A DNA stretch of 64,000 nucleotides. It comes from Paramarasmius palmivorus. Its lineage: Eukaryota; Basidiomycota; Agaricomycetes; Agaricales; Marasmiaceae. A program made the translations under genes and the position numbers. Positions 10,900-22,008 of this stretch are shown piece after piece. The stretch spans positions 372,001 to 436,000 of the forward strand of contig JAYKXP010000024.1 in NCBI GenBank assembly GCA_037176845.1, written 5' to 3'. A model generated the notes under the pieces. It was given only the letters and a program-made list of their open reading frames with translations, had not been told where the DNA came from and searched no databases. Numbering within the stretch: the stretch's first letter is position 1; every line of letters begins with the position of its first letter.

Positions 10900-13082
10900 T
10901 CACCTGCGTTTGCCGCATGCGTCTTTATCTAGGTGTCTCTTCAGAGCATCCGCTCTGGAAAGTACCTTTGAACAACGAGTACATCGGTATCCTTCCCCTG
11001 TATCCTTCCCATGTGGAACATCCCTTTCGTGTCGCCTGAGATCGCATTGACGGACGAAGCTCTGCCGACAACCCGCTATCGGACACGGATACTTTTTGAT
11101 GCCCTTCTGTGTTCTTTGTCTCGAGTTCGACCCCTTGCGTTTATCTGGGACGTTAGTCCCCTTCTTCTGCAGCTTCCGAGGCGGCTCGTAAAAGTCGTCG
11201 TCTCCATCGTTGTCAACAAAGTCTTCGTCGTCAGAATCTACGTCGACGTCGATGTCCGATTCGTAGTATCTCGGTCGGCGGGATGACGACCGTCCAGAGA
11301 GGTAGTGTGGTGGTCGGCGGTCTTGATGGGGGGTTTCTGAACTGTTATCTGCTTGGAAACGTTCCGTGCCATTCAAAGTCAATACCGAACGTGAATCATT
11401 AGGTGCACGTCGCTTATGCTGCGACGAAACATCTGTTGGTGAGGTGTTGGAAGGAGTTATGAGTCTTCGACGCTTCGCCGGGCGGGTAAGGTGTTGTGAT
11501 TGGGCTTCATCTTCCACCTGAGCGATATCACGTTCACTCGTCGCGGGAGCTTGCGAGGCCGCTATTGTCTTCTCGTGCTCTAGTGTCGGGCTACGGGACC
11601 GAGATCGCTTTTCGGCGGTTTGAGGGACTTCGACCTCGATCTTGGTAGATGGTAACGACATTTCGCTAAGAGGGGGAGCTGGGTTGAGTGTTTTCAGCTC
11701 GGGATCGAATATGTCGGCAGGCGAAACAGTGATATCGAGAACAAGGCGTGTATCTCCATCCGCACACCAGCTCGACCCAAGAGCTAGAGGCTCCTGAAGG
11801 GAAGGGACAGCTGAAGGCACAGGGACGATCTCGTGATTGTTGGCTTCCACGTTTCGTGAGTTGACGCGGATATCATCGTCGCCGAAGTAGGAAGAAGTCG
11901 AGGGGCTCGTATTCGCTATCTCGTGTAATACCCGCCCGGGTCCCGATGTCTTTGCTGCAGGTCCAGAAAGCGAGTCCCTCGATGTCTTTTGAATACGATG
12001 GCAACGCTTCTCACACCGGCGGTTCTCCTTATGTAAGGAGGAGCGATAGCCATAGGAGAAGGGAGCGGCATGATCATTCATGTGTTCACGGAGGTCGGCT
12101 TCACTGCAAAATTCCTTCCGACATGCTAATACTGAGCACAGTGACATGGAGACCATTTTGCCCCAAAATGAACCTGGTAAAGATGGCCTGGGGCTGTTCG
12201 ATGGTGCGGGTAAGGCCGCATCCATAACAAAGGGCTGCGTATTAGGACCGGGGAGAGAAGACGAGTTCTGTGACTGCAAGGCAGTTGACACGACAACTGT
12301 TTCGTCCTTGTGCCTGGTTTCAACTTCTGAGTGAGACGAGACAGAGGAGTCGACCGAACAATGGTTTGCTGGGGAAGTATTGTGTTCGATAGCGGATGTG
12401 TTTAGCGGTACGGAGCTGACTTGTGTAGACATCTGGTCTACTTCAGCCCTCTCAGAGACCAACTGTTGGGTAGATGGTTCAGAGAGGACCTGGGAGGTGT
12501 GAATGAAGTTCTTGAACAATGCGTCGATTTCCTCTGTATCTGCCTCCGTTTCGGCTATGTCCACTGGCATAGTATCCTGCCAAGGTGCAATGACCGCCTG
12601 TAGCCATGTCGAGTTCGGGTCCGCGGGTGTATTCAGAGATGTGAATGGAGACGCTGCCGATGATGTTGATGTGGATAGGCCAGGGGTTGTGGAAAGAGTT
12701 GTCGGAGCATCATTGACAGGGCTTGTGAGGGTAAAGGTATAAGACTGGATGTGACGACGATTAATCCGCTACTTCTTAACGAACAACAGGATAATCACCT
12801 CCGCGTCCAAAGTGGGGCTCGGAAAAATTTCGTGTTCAAGCGCTTCAGAGTCGTCCCGAAGCGACGTAGCTGGCTGAACGGTCGTAGACACCAGTGCTGC
12901 TCTCCATTGTTCATCAAACAGGGCTGATTCGCATCGGGTGTCCAATATGAAATCCGCGTTGATTGTGCTTTAGATGAGCGATCGGGTAAGTGTCGAGGCA
13001 TGTCATAAACAGGTCGTGAAACTCACAAGTTCAAATCATCCGAATTGGGGTGTAATGGATATGCGTCGAGATAGTCTGTCAT
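10900..13082 (-). CDS. C2H2 zinc-finger protein, likely transcription factor
   Basis: Likely DNA-binding regulator. The start is MTDYLDAYPLHPNSDDLN at 13082. The second exon gives DFILDTRCESALFDEQWRAA, and after an intron beginning near 12798 the long last exon runs to 10900. One finger lies mid-protein (CSVLACRKEFC then HMNDH), and two sit at the C-terminus. The first of these is CPIAGCRQSF with LRRHERDVPH. The second, CTRCSKVLSRADALKRH, closes with Cys instead of the second His (DKDAC). Before them are an acidic run of Asp (DIDVDVDSDDEDFVDNDGD) and basic patches (PAKRRR, KRRAPN) that could serve in nuclear import. The N-terminal half is Ser/Thr/Pro-rich and looks disordered. Target genes cannot be told. 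The single C-terminal C2H2/C2HC pair fits many basidiomycete regulators. Confidence 0.82.
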
Positions 13083-15577
13083 TGGGACTTATGTGGGTGC
13101 TAAGGAAGAACAGGTTTGGCACGCTCGTCTGGTTCTTTTCTACGAATCAGTAAATCATTGTGGGTCCAGCCTGGGAGGACATGAGTGATACACGCGGCAT
13201 CGCCGAGTCACAGCGCCTCCGAGGAAGAATGCGAGTCTCCTGATGCAGTGATGGCTCACCGACCGCAAATCTCTGGTAGACTATAGTCCATGAACATTCC
13301 GACGATTGCTGTTATGAGCAGTTCTTCCAGAGAAGCCAAAGACTCTTTCGCTAGCTCACCAATAGTGGGAGATACAGCGAATTGGGAGAACCTTATTTGG
13401 ACACCATTTGACAAAGGAAGCCAAAAATGGGAATAAAAAAGGACAAGGGTGCTGGCAACGTCGTAAGAAAATCAAGATCAGAGAATAACCTTGTAAGCGC
13501 TCACTGTCGAACATCACATGAAGATCGATAACAGAACGTCACTTGAGCACAAAGTGAGGTCTATATTCGGGAAAGAGACAGCGCCTCGCAAGGAACGGGG
13601 GCCCACAACCAGGGTGGATTGGGTTCTCGAGCGCTTCGCTGTGTTTCGTCGAAGCATCATATCACGGGCGGATCCTGAGATTGGGAGTCTGTGAAGAGAT
13701 TGACGATAATAGGAACCTGGGAAAGCAACGAGTCATCAGAACTCACTGCGTACACTAGGCCGGAACGAGAAACCTCAGCCTGATCAGAAGGCTGTCAACA
13801 ATTGCATGCATTGGCATGCTGCATGCTGGTAAGCAAGACAGGTCTTGAACGTGCGAGGAGATCTGGATTCTGGACCAAGTTTGGACAAACTTGAACTGAA
13901 CAACTATACGCTTATCCGATTTAAACCCACCGATGTTGAGCGCTATATGAAGCACGGATTTCATATGTTCTGTGGATCACCGTGGAAGCATCGTTTGATT
14001 GATAGGTGCAAGAGACAAAAGAAGGAAGATTGACGGTATATTAACGCCCATATTCTCTGCGCGGTCTCGTTCAATGTCCGTTGCAGCGGATTATCGCCAA
14101 CAGACCGAATTTGCCATGTAACCCTAAACAATGATCATGATCGAGTAGTGGTGAAGGGGCGATGCACGAGAGAACTTAGCTGTGCATGGAAGAGCAGCGC
14201 TCATACTAATACCTTCCTGGACCTCTTTGAAATCTCTCGGCGCGCGTTGGTTCTTTTGTCCCCACTCCGCAAGTACCGAGAAATGTCCAAGGAGAAGGGC
14301 CTGCAGGTTGGCATGAGGTTGCATGCTTCGTTCGCCATACTCGACTTTGACGTCTTTTGAGCCCGCCACTTGATGGGTCCCCATAATGGTCGCATCTGAT
14401 TCCGAGCAATTGCCCGCTCAGCCTTCAACAACTTATTTGGATACAGCTCCAATTTTGATGAGCGTTGGTCGGACCGCTTCGGGTTTGGGCTTCATTTTCG
14501 GTGCGAAGAAGAAATTTTGTTGCATGGGTCAAGAAACGAACGAATTGACTCTTCTGGCCGACAGTAGTAATACAGACTCCGACAGACTCCGACTCCGTCG
14601 CTCCGAGCCTCTGAATGTCATGTGACGCACTTCTACAGAAGGCTTTGAGTTTTACGGTTGTCATTGTACCTATGTCGGTCAAGACCATATCCCAAAAATC
14701 TGAATGTCTATTCAAAGTACGTTACTACAACTCACCATTATCCGATATCTAACTACCCAGTGGTCTAGATATTTGCTTGATGAGGCTGACAGGAACCCCA
14801 AATGCGAGAATCCGGAAGTTACTCGCTCAGGAGGGAGCAGAGAGCTCGAGCAGTCCTTTCCATCGTCGGACATCAATCAAGCTCAAGTAATACTGAAGTC
14901 GACGGGCTTGACATGTTCCACCGTTAATCATAGAATCAACGCAGAGGTCTCAAGATAACCATTTCAGTCATCCCTCGCGCGGTTATATTTGGGAGACTCG
15001 GATTATCTTGACATCTGGCTCGGACGGCTCAAGGAAAGAGCCAAGCCATATGAATAGCACGTACCAATCTTGAGTACTTCTTTGCGGTACACGGAGGAGA
15101 ATAAGGTGAGACGCTGTCTTCCTTGTGCGAAGCTTTATCATTCTTTATCCTCGAAAGTATCTTAACCCAGGCTATTGGAACACTTCTATCACACCTCACT
15201 GGATCCCACATGCCCGTGGCCGAGCTCGAACAAATCCCGCTAGGTTGTAGTCAATATCATCCCGACTATCTTTATCGCGGTTGTACTGTCGTATTTCGCG
15301 ATACGACCAACTTCCGGAACAGGGCGCCCTGTACCCGACATCTTTCCCTCACATTCTTCTTGCTACCCTTCATTGACAATCCTGGTACCTGCAAAAGGTA
15401 GTGCATATGTCATGATTCTGTCTGCGAGGATTGCAAACCATACAATCTGTTCATCAAGAAGTGCTAGTGAGATCAAGCCCTTTTAGGCCAATCGTGACTA
15501 CGATTCCTGTAACAGTGCACATACTGCGCAAAAAGCTGCATCTTTGTGCATCACTGCCTTCAAGAATCAAGAAGAGA
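13083..15577. other. Gene-poor region
   Basis: About 2.5 kb with no gene that I can support. Open frames are short and overlap on both strands. The part just left of 13.8 kb may hold promoter and 5' UTR of the zinc-finger gene. At about 13800-13830 the hexamer GCATGC occurs three times in close spacing. At about 14576-14600 there is a short tandem of GACTCCGACA-like units. A plus-strand frame near 15255-15480 is open for about 75 codons (contains VLSYFAIRPTSGTGRP) but has no start and no family I recognise. Confidence 0.4.
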
Positions 15578-15958
15578 TCAAGGTGATCGTATCTTTGCAA
15601 TGATGATGAAAGAACCAGAGGCAACAAACTTTTTGGGCTGTAGCGAAGGACAGTGACGCGTGACGGCCAGGCGGGGGAGAAGCTCTTCAGGAACGTGAAT
15701 GTGATAGGTCGTTGTTGTCGAAATATAAATAAGTCCCCAGTTCCAGTTTCCCATCTCTCGATAATGCATATGTAGTTCAGGACTTCGTTCTTGCTGGTGA
15801 TTATCACTGTTCTGAGCAGTCGATGCTGTCGAAGCCTTGATTGATCGTGTGTTCTTGGTGAGGCTTGGTGTGGTCGTATTGTTCGTCAGACTGAAGGGGA
15901 AAGAAACATTCTTTTTTTTAATCATCAGGCACTTGTAATTTCGGCGTCTATAAAACAT
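15578..15958 (-). CDS. Possible small hypothetical protein
   Basis: An open frame of 126 codons starts with MFYRRRNYKCLMIKKKN and ends IIIAKIRSP. It has a Ser/Thr/Asn-rich N-terminal half and a more ordered stretch, NWNWGLIYISTTTTYHIHVP then EELLPRLAVTRHCPS. The second stretch reads like real protein, so a gene is possible, perhaps with further exons downstream. I recognise no family. Another open frame covers the same strand in a different phase but begins with GTG. It may equally be chance. Confidence 0.3.
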   Translation of the reverse strand: MFYRRRNYKCLMIKKKNVSFPFSLTNNTTTPSLTKNTRSIKASTASTAQNSDNHQQERSPELHMHYREMGNWNWGLIYISTTTTYHIHVPEELLPRLAVTRHCPSLQPKKFVASGSFIIIAKIRSP

Positions 15959-16524
15959 GCCCGGTGCTAGAGGTTTAATTTTTGCATAAACTACACTCTC
16001 GGGGTCTCTCCCTCATCATCCCTGTCTCTGTATGTTTAGCCTGTTGCTGAGGGAATATCTGGGATGACAGGTAGTAACGAGCCCAGCAACATACACCAAG
16101 CTAATCAAGCAAACTCAAGACCCAGACCAGTTACAGAAAAGGCAATTTGACGGCGCGGATTTTGATGGTAGATTCCTTCGACAGCTGTGAGCAGTAGACA
16201 AAGAAACGACAGGGCCAGAGCTGGCTATATGATATAGAGATTACCATGCCAGTCGTTCATTGAAGGTGTTTATAATATAGATACCAGGAAACGGAGAGTC
16301 GAAATTTAATGAGGGGATTCTCGAGGACTGGCACGTGCCTGCTTGGAATTTCTGTTGGAACGGGAGCCAAGCGAGCGGCAAGTTCCGCTTACCGTCCCCA
16401 CTGCTTCTCTCTATATCAATCCAAACTCAAGAAACCTAAGCTCTTCACTCGATTCCTTCATCTCAAAGCTGGCGCTCCTCATTTCCTTCGTTCAATCTCT
16501 GCCACGACTACAATCTATTCTTTC
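15959..16524. other. Upstream region of the seven-helix gene
   Basis: This 566-base stretch lies before the ATG at 16525. A plus-strand frame is open from 16309 through the ATG, but its upstream part shows no recognisable domain and is probably 5' UTR. No RNA gene or repeat was seen. Confidence 0.4.
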
Positions 16525-18850
16525 ATGAGCACCTTCTCTCCGTCTTCGTTACTTCTCTGGTCAATTTTGGCTTGCCTTGTAAGTTTACCATTGCTTGCTC
16601 GGAAATCTTGTTGCTCACACATACCCCTTCTTTCTCAGTTTCAAGTGTTTCTGATAGTTCATCTATGGTGTTATGATAAATTTCAATGCATAAAATGGGG
16701 TTCAGGGAGACAGCCAGGGGCCTTCAAAAGGGTCATGACGTCCGTGCCATCTTCTACTTTCGAGTTTGGGCTCGTCGTTCATTTACACGCGTTTTCAATA
16801 GGTACTCATATCTAGCAACAGTGCCGTGCTTAATGGTGTTCTCGATGGCAATGTCGGTGTTGTCATATCGAGAAGGTGCGCTATTGGCAATTATTGAACA
16901 CAACCCTTACTGAATGTTTCTCTTATCAACAAAAGGATGGGTGTCCATTGATACTATATGTTGGTTCATCGTACACATCATGAAGAATTCTAACAGAAGC
17001 ATTTGCTCTCAGTAATCCCCAAGCCATTCAGCCAATGGTCAACTGTCAACAAAAGATGGCTTCTTCCCCTGTATTTCGTTCTGAGTGCTGCGTGGGCACT
17101 CGAGCTGTTAGTGGATTGTTCTTTATACCAACACATGCTAACACAACTCTCGGTCCAGGGTGACCCATCTTGAAGGTGCGGGTAATTCTCAGTTCTCCTT
17201 GATTTGACGCTAAGAGTCCGCGTTGCGACAGAACTCACGTTTTGGCTATTCCTACTGCATCAAGGGCCAAGTAAGCGTGACTGGTTTCACAGTTGGGAGT
17301 TCAGGCTATGGTCTTTAGGTCAGCCAGAATAATTCTATCTTTGCACCTATTAATTAATATTTCTAGGGAGTATCGCTGCCGTGTTGGGAATGCCTATCGC
17401 AGTCTTAGTGAGACGGAAGAATTACGACACTGTGCGTTACCATTCTAATTCGTCAGTTCGATATATAAAATGGCTGTCCCCAGTGCATTGCATGGATACT
17501 ATTTTCAGGATCTTCCGCGGGCACTCTCACGACAATCTGTTTCATTTATGTTCTGGTCCGTTTCCCTGGGTTCATGCGGAGAGTCAAAGCAGAAGGTGCA
17601 GAGCCCGACGTGGTGGTTCGATTGGCTACCTTCTATCAGCTCAATGTGAGTTCTTTCTAATTTCCCTATTTCACACCCGCTAAGGTTCGCCGTTTCAGGT
17701 TATACGCATTGTGTTCCGATTCTTCTTCAACTTTTCTCTGCTCACTCTCGCTCTCGACGGAATAAGAGTCCGTCATGTAATTGCTCGCACCGTGTAAGTA
17801 ACACACTCACTGCGTGTACACCATGCTCATCCCACGCTGCAGGGCCGCTGCAGGTATAGGATTCGTAACTCAGTTTGATGATTTTCATTAATCTGACAGT
17901 ACCCCACAGACCTTCTGAGCATGCTAGGCGGCATAGGGTGTTTTGTTTCGTCAGCAATCACTCTTCTTGTACGTTGTTCCTTTCTATCCTTGTTCGCTTG
18001 TCTTGTCACCTCATTAATTCCGATTATTCCCACTTCGATAGATATTCTTCCCTCGTTCCATTACCCGCGAATCGGGTTACAGAGCCAAAATATCCTCAAC
18101 ACCCTCGGTTGAGGCTCCCGATGGCGCGACGTCGCCACTGCCCGATTATTATCGGGAATCTCACTCGAGAAACCCTTCATCACCGAAATCGCCTGATGGG
18201 AGGCGCAGTCCAAGGATGAATGCCTTCCGGTTTCCAACACAATCAGAATATTCACTTCCTTCGACAACTCACATGAATCAGCATCGGATGATGAGACCTG
18301 CATCATATTCCTCTCATCGGAGATACTCGAGTGAAGGTGATGCGACTCCCGACTACGAGTCGGATCCCGAAAATGTGGCGTCGTCACCAGCGCCACCGCC
18401 TGCCAGACAACGGTCGCGAAGACGAAGAGGAGCCGCTGATGGCGTTCCCGGAGAGATGATTTGGGAGATGCAGCGACCTGATGAGATGGTGAGGGCGTAT
18501 CGACAAAGACATCCACATCATCAACCGCGGTCTGTTGAGAGTTTGGATGAACAACAGCCTCCAGGTTGGAGCCATGAGGACGAGCCGTTTAAACCTGATC
18601 GAACGAATGGAAAGCGAGCCCTCAGTGGCTCCGCGGTAGTTGTTCTGCCTACTGATGGTCCGCCAACCGTGGAGGACGGTCATGCACACTTCCGCCCAAG
18701 CCCAAGATCTTCATATGTCCATCCATACGTATGTCAATCAATTATTTTGCTGGGGTGCTCGCTGACGTTCGCATTTGGAAGGTGATGACATTCACATCCC
18801 CAATCGATCTTCTGGACATATCGGATGACTCCATTCCCCGTGCGATATAG
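16525..18850 (+). CDS. Seven-helix membrane protein with long basic tail
   Basis: Multi-spanning membrane protein of a family I associate with basidiomycetes; function unknown. Exons include 16525-16578, 16639-16739 and from 16802. Hydrophobic segments are SLLLWSILACLFQVFLIVHLW, ATVPCLMVFSMAMSVLSY, RWLLPLYFVLSAAWALEL, LTFWLFLLHQG, SIAAVLGMPIAVLV, AGTLTTICFIYVLVRF, VFRFFFNFSLLTLALDG and GGIGCFVSSAITLLIFFPR. Seven or eight spans are possible. Conserved-looking loops include KRDWFHSWEFRLW and GAEPDVVVRLATFYQLN. After the last helix, a tail of about 220 residues is Ser/Pro/Arg-rich (ARQRSRRRRGA, QRHPHHQPRS). A last short exon gives FTSPIDLLDISDDSIPRAI and a TAG at 18848-18850. The layout suggests a receptor or sensor whose cytosolic tail could be phosphorylated. 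That is inference only. Confidence 0.78.
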
Positions 18851-19253
18851 CAAAACTCAAAATCCACAGGCTGGCCGAGTTGTATCTTGCTCTCATCTAT
18901 CACCGCCTACCCTTCCATTATTCCTTCATTTAATAACTTGCATTGTTTGCTCACTATTGTTCTTTGTATCTAACCTTTGGTTACAGTGGTGTTTGTCGGC
19001 TGTCCCTCGCTTTGCTTTGTTTTCCTGATTCCCCTTACACTCCGCTATACCCTTAGGCAGACTTTACTGTTGCTTTTTGACCCTTGCATTTACGCTCACA
19101 TCTTACGACTCATGTCTCAGGAATTGTTGTACTACCAGTCTTATCCAAAATGTAACAGAAGCAGAATGGCGTCTCATTGGTAACAATACCGGAGCTGAAC
19201 TCGAAAGATGCAAAGCGTACAGGTAAACGTATAATTGAACCAGAAATCGTAAG
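18851..19253. other. Intergenic, between convergent gene ends
   Basis: About 400 T/C-rich bases separate the 3' ends of the seven-helix and SCI1-like genes. Two short plus-strand open frames overlap here with hydrophobic, T-rich translations and no support. Likely 3' UTRs. Confidence 0.5.
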
Positions 19254-20490
19254 TCATTCGTAAGCAGTGTCCATTCTCACACCCATATTTTGCTTGACGT
19301 CCATGCCCAGTAGCTTCATCTTTCCCGCCTAAGATTATAGATTCAGTATGTGTTGCATGAGATAACAAGTGAAAATCGGTCCCACTTGCACACGTTCGTT
19401 CTGCACCTGACGGAGCTCCATCAGCTGTTCTCTACTGAGGTAGCTATCGTTGTCCACCGGCTTCTTCTTGTGCACACTCTTGAGTGCCTTTAGGTCGGCA
19501 TTGGGGTCGTATGAATCGTCTGAAGGGGGGATGAATTCGCCTGCTCTGAGTGCCGACATGCGGCGATCGTAGGCCTCCATGTTGTAGTATTTCTCATGGG
19601 GTAGAGTAGCTGTAGAATCAAAGTTCAGGGCATGTTCAAAAGTGTCGACGAATAGACGTACCTGTATTGTAATCCTCTACAAAACGGGCAAATTCCTTTT
19701 TATTCTGCTCCTTCGTTATAGTTTCGGGGTTGATCTTGCGTTCTTCGACGAGCCAAGTATGGAATTCTGGCCCTTTTGTGAATATGCTACAGGATATATC
19801 GAGTCAGTGCCCAAGGATCGATGTGAAAGCTCGATAACGGCGTACTCAATCTCTGATATGATACCATATTTTCCCCAATTCGAACCGGTACTAGCAGCCT
19901 TCTTCTTCTACGACAGAGTGGTCAGTGCGTCACAAGCGAAGTCCATACCGGATTCGACATACTTTTTCTTTCTTCTCCCTTTTCCTCTCCTTTTTCTCTT
20001 TACGCTCCCTCTCCTTGCTCTTACTTCTCTTCTTGTCTTTCTTACGCCGTCTCCTACGCTCAGAGTCGGAAGAGGAGACGCTTGAGAGTGATGCGGAACG
20101 CTCTCTTCTTTTCTTCTTGTCCCTGTGGCGAGTTCTATCTCGCGACTTTGATCTCGACCTGGACCTTGACCCTGAGTACCGCCGTCGTTTGCTGGGAGGA
20201 CTTTGACTTCGGCTTCGACTGCGTTCCCTGCCTCGAGAACGAGACCTCGATCTCCTCCTTGGACTCCGGCTTCTGGACTTTCTTCTCACAGGGCTCTCGC
20301 TTCTCTTTCTTCTCTCCCTATCTCTACTTTGGCTCCGTCGTGGCAATCGTGAAAGAGGTGACCGTGAACGTGAACGACGCGAAGAATAGTGGTCTCGGTC
20401 TCCTGGGTCATCTCGGTGGTAATTTCTTCGGCCATGACTGTCCGGCCCCAAGGGGCTTCTTGAACGTGTTCTCTCCCTATCCCTCGGCAT
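19254..20490 (-). CDS. SR-rich nuclear protein, SCI1-like
   Basis: Probable nuclear, splicing-linked protein. The N-terminal exon (start MPRDRERTRSRSP at 20490) is almost wholly Arg/Ser repeats (RRSRSRSPLSRLPRR, KSRSRSPRRRSRSRSRGR), then a Lys/Glu/Arg-rich run ending KERKREKKEK. After a short intron come KAASTGSNWGKYGIISE, PEFHTWLVEERKINPET, KKEFARFVEDYNTA, MEAYDRRMSALRAGEFIP and finally AGKMKLLGMDVKQNMGVRMD, with a stop near 19254-19256. The part after the SR domain matches the conserved core of the plant style cell-cycle inhibitor (SCI1) family and its eukaryotic relatives. The exon edge between IISE and PEFHTW was not settled. The exact molecular role is not known to me. Confidence 0.75.
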
Positions 20491-20976
20491 TGTCTGTGAT
20501 AGGTTGAGAATGTGATGGTGGTAGAGAGCAAATGAATTTGTTTGGTAAACAACGTTGCGCTTACCAGCTGACGTCGCGGATATTGGCGCTTGGGCGCCTC
20601 AACTCTCATGTTCCTCTAAACGTCGACGTCCATCTTTTGCTCCAAATTCTACACGTTTCTGGCTTCACCAAGGTTCACTTTTCTAAACACCCCGTCCAGC
20701 TTTGAATATATGTCCCATAGAAAGGGAAAAGAAACTTTACCGACATGGAATTGATTCGCGCAAATCGCTCCTTCGCCAGTGTCACCGCTACTGCTTGTAA
20801 TTCAATCCGAAACGACTATCCACTCTTCACACTCTCACATTTACACAATCTCGTAAAAATTCCTCGATGAATAAATAGAAAGCCTTAACCATCCGCTAGT
20901 TCATCAACCAACCACCTAGTTCGACTATCCATCTGCCAGTGGCATCCCAACGCTCCTTACTCGCCGTCTTTACTCA
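20491..20976. other. Divergent promoter region
   Basis: This 486-base stretch lies between the starts of the SCI1-like gene (-) and the expansin-like gene (+). It must hold both promoters and 5' UTRs. No TATA box stood out and no coding frame is convincing. Confidence 0.5.
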
Positions 20977-21583
20977 ATGGCTAAACTTTCTTCTGTCCTC
21001 TTCTTGTCGGTTATAATGTCATTCTATGTCGCTGCTGCTGCACCTATAGTCTCCACAAATGCTTTGGAAAAACGACGATCTGGAATAGTATGTTCTTTCC
21101 GCATTTTGTTGAAAGGATACCGAAGCTGATATTATGCAGGCAACATGGTTCAGAGGTAGGAAGTCACTCTTTCGACAAATGCGATAGGATGTCATACATT
21201 CTGTAGTTGGTCTGGGCAACTGTGGCTGGCAAAGTGTTGACACCGACTGGATTGTTGCACTCCCTACCTCGGTCTATGGAAACGGCGAGCATTGCGGAAA
21301 GGTGTGTACCTCTGTCCTTGCCTCCGGAACATCTATTTAAACTCCTTTCAGAAAGTGATAATAACAGATGATAATAACAATACCGGAACTGCAGTAGTCG
21401 TTGACTCTTGTCCCAGCTGCCCAGACTCCGGTGACCTTGGTAGGGCGCACATAGTACTCATTACTTCTCCCGGATGCTTACCAGTTTCTAGATTTGTCTC
21501 CTAGCCTTTTCTCGTTCTTCAAGCCCCAATCCGATGGCACCTTCAAAATTAGCTGGAGGTTCGCAGATGAGAACGGAAATTAG
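20977..21583 (+). CDS. Secreted expansin-like (DPBB/barwin) protein
   Basis: Small secreted protein with a double-psi beta-barrel, as in expansin-like and RlpA-like fungal proteins. The start MAKLSSVLFLSVIMSFYVAA is a signal peptide; LEKR shortly after is a possible dibasic cleavage site. Introns of about 50 bases split the rest. Mature exons give ATWFR, VGLGNCGWQSVDTDWIVALP, YGNGEHCGK, then KVIITDDNNNTGTAVVVDSC, PSCPDSGDL and DLSPSLFSFFKPQSDGTF, ending ISWRFADENGN at TAG 21581-21583. The Cys pattern (NCGW, HCGK, DSCPSC) and the DLSPSLF motif are typical of the family. Such proteins act outside the cell, on wall polysaccharides or as signals. No C-terminal binding domain is present. Confidence 0.85.
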
Positions 21584-22008
21584 ATCGTCGCTATGCCTCG
21601 TCACTACCTAATCCTACTTTAGTTTGCATAAGAGTAGAATGGAAGCAGACCGTAATTATCATCCATCTTCTTTCATTGATCGAAACTATTGAAGCTATTA
21701 TCTTCTCCAAGGGGAAATCCGAAGTGACTGTACCAAGCGGGGAGTAGAAATGTTGCTGAGTTTCCGTTTCGAGACACAAAGTACAATGTCGCTTTCGCAC
21801 GCACACCGGTTGCATAATCGAATCCTCCATATGTTCAATGTTGGTAAGTGTTGGCAACAAACAATTTAAACTGGGTATTGTTCTAGTACGACGAATCTCC
21901 ATTGTTCGGGAGGTGTCCAGAGTATAATAACATCTCTGCTCTTCTGAACATATATCCTGAGTTGCAAACCACTGGCAGACTGTACACCCTTCAACGTACT
22001 GTACCTTC
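21584..22008. other. Intergenic
   Basis: These 425 bases lie between the expansin-like gene and the next ATG at 22009. A minus-strand frame is open for much of it (21591-22010), but it has no recognisable motif and overlaps the downstream start. I treat it as non-coding. Confidence 0.45.

Noticed and set aside
15454..15807. Minus-strand open frame of 117 codons
   Set aside because: It begins with GTG and overlaps the more protein-like frame at 15578-15958; no domain.
19642..20507. Plus-strand open frames (147 and 141 codons) rich in Leu, Phe and Ser
   Set aside because: They are antisense to the SR-rich gene, whose Arg/Ser codons read as Leu/Phe/Ser-type codons on the other strand.
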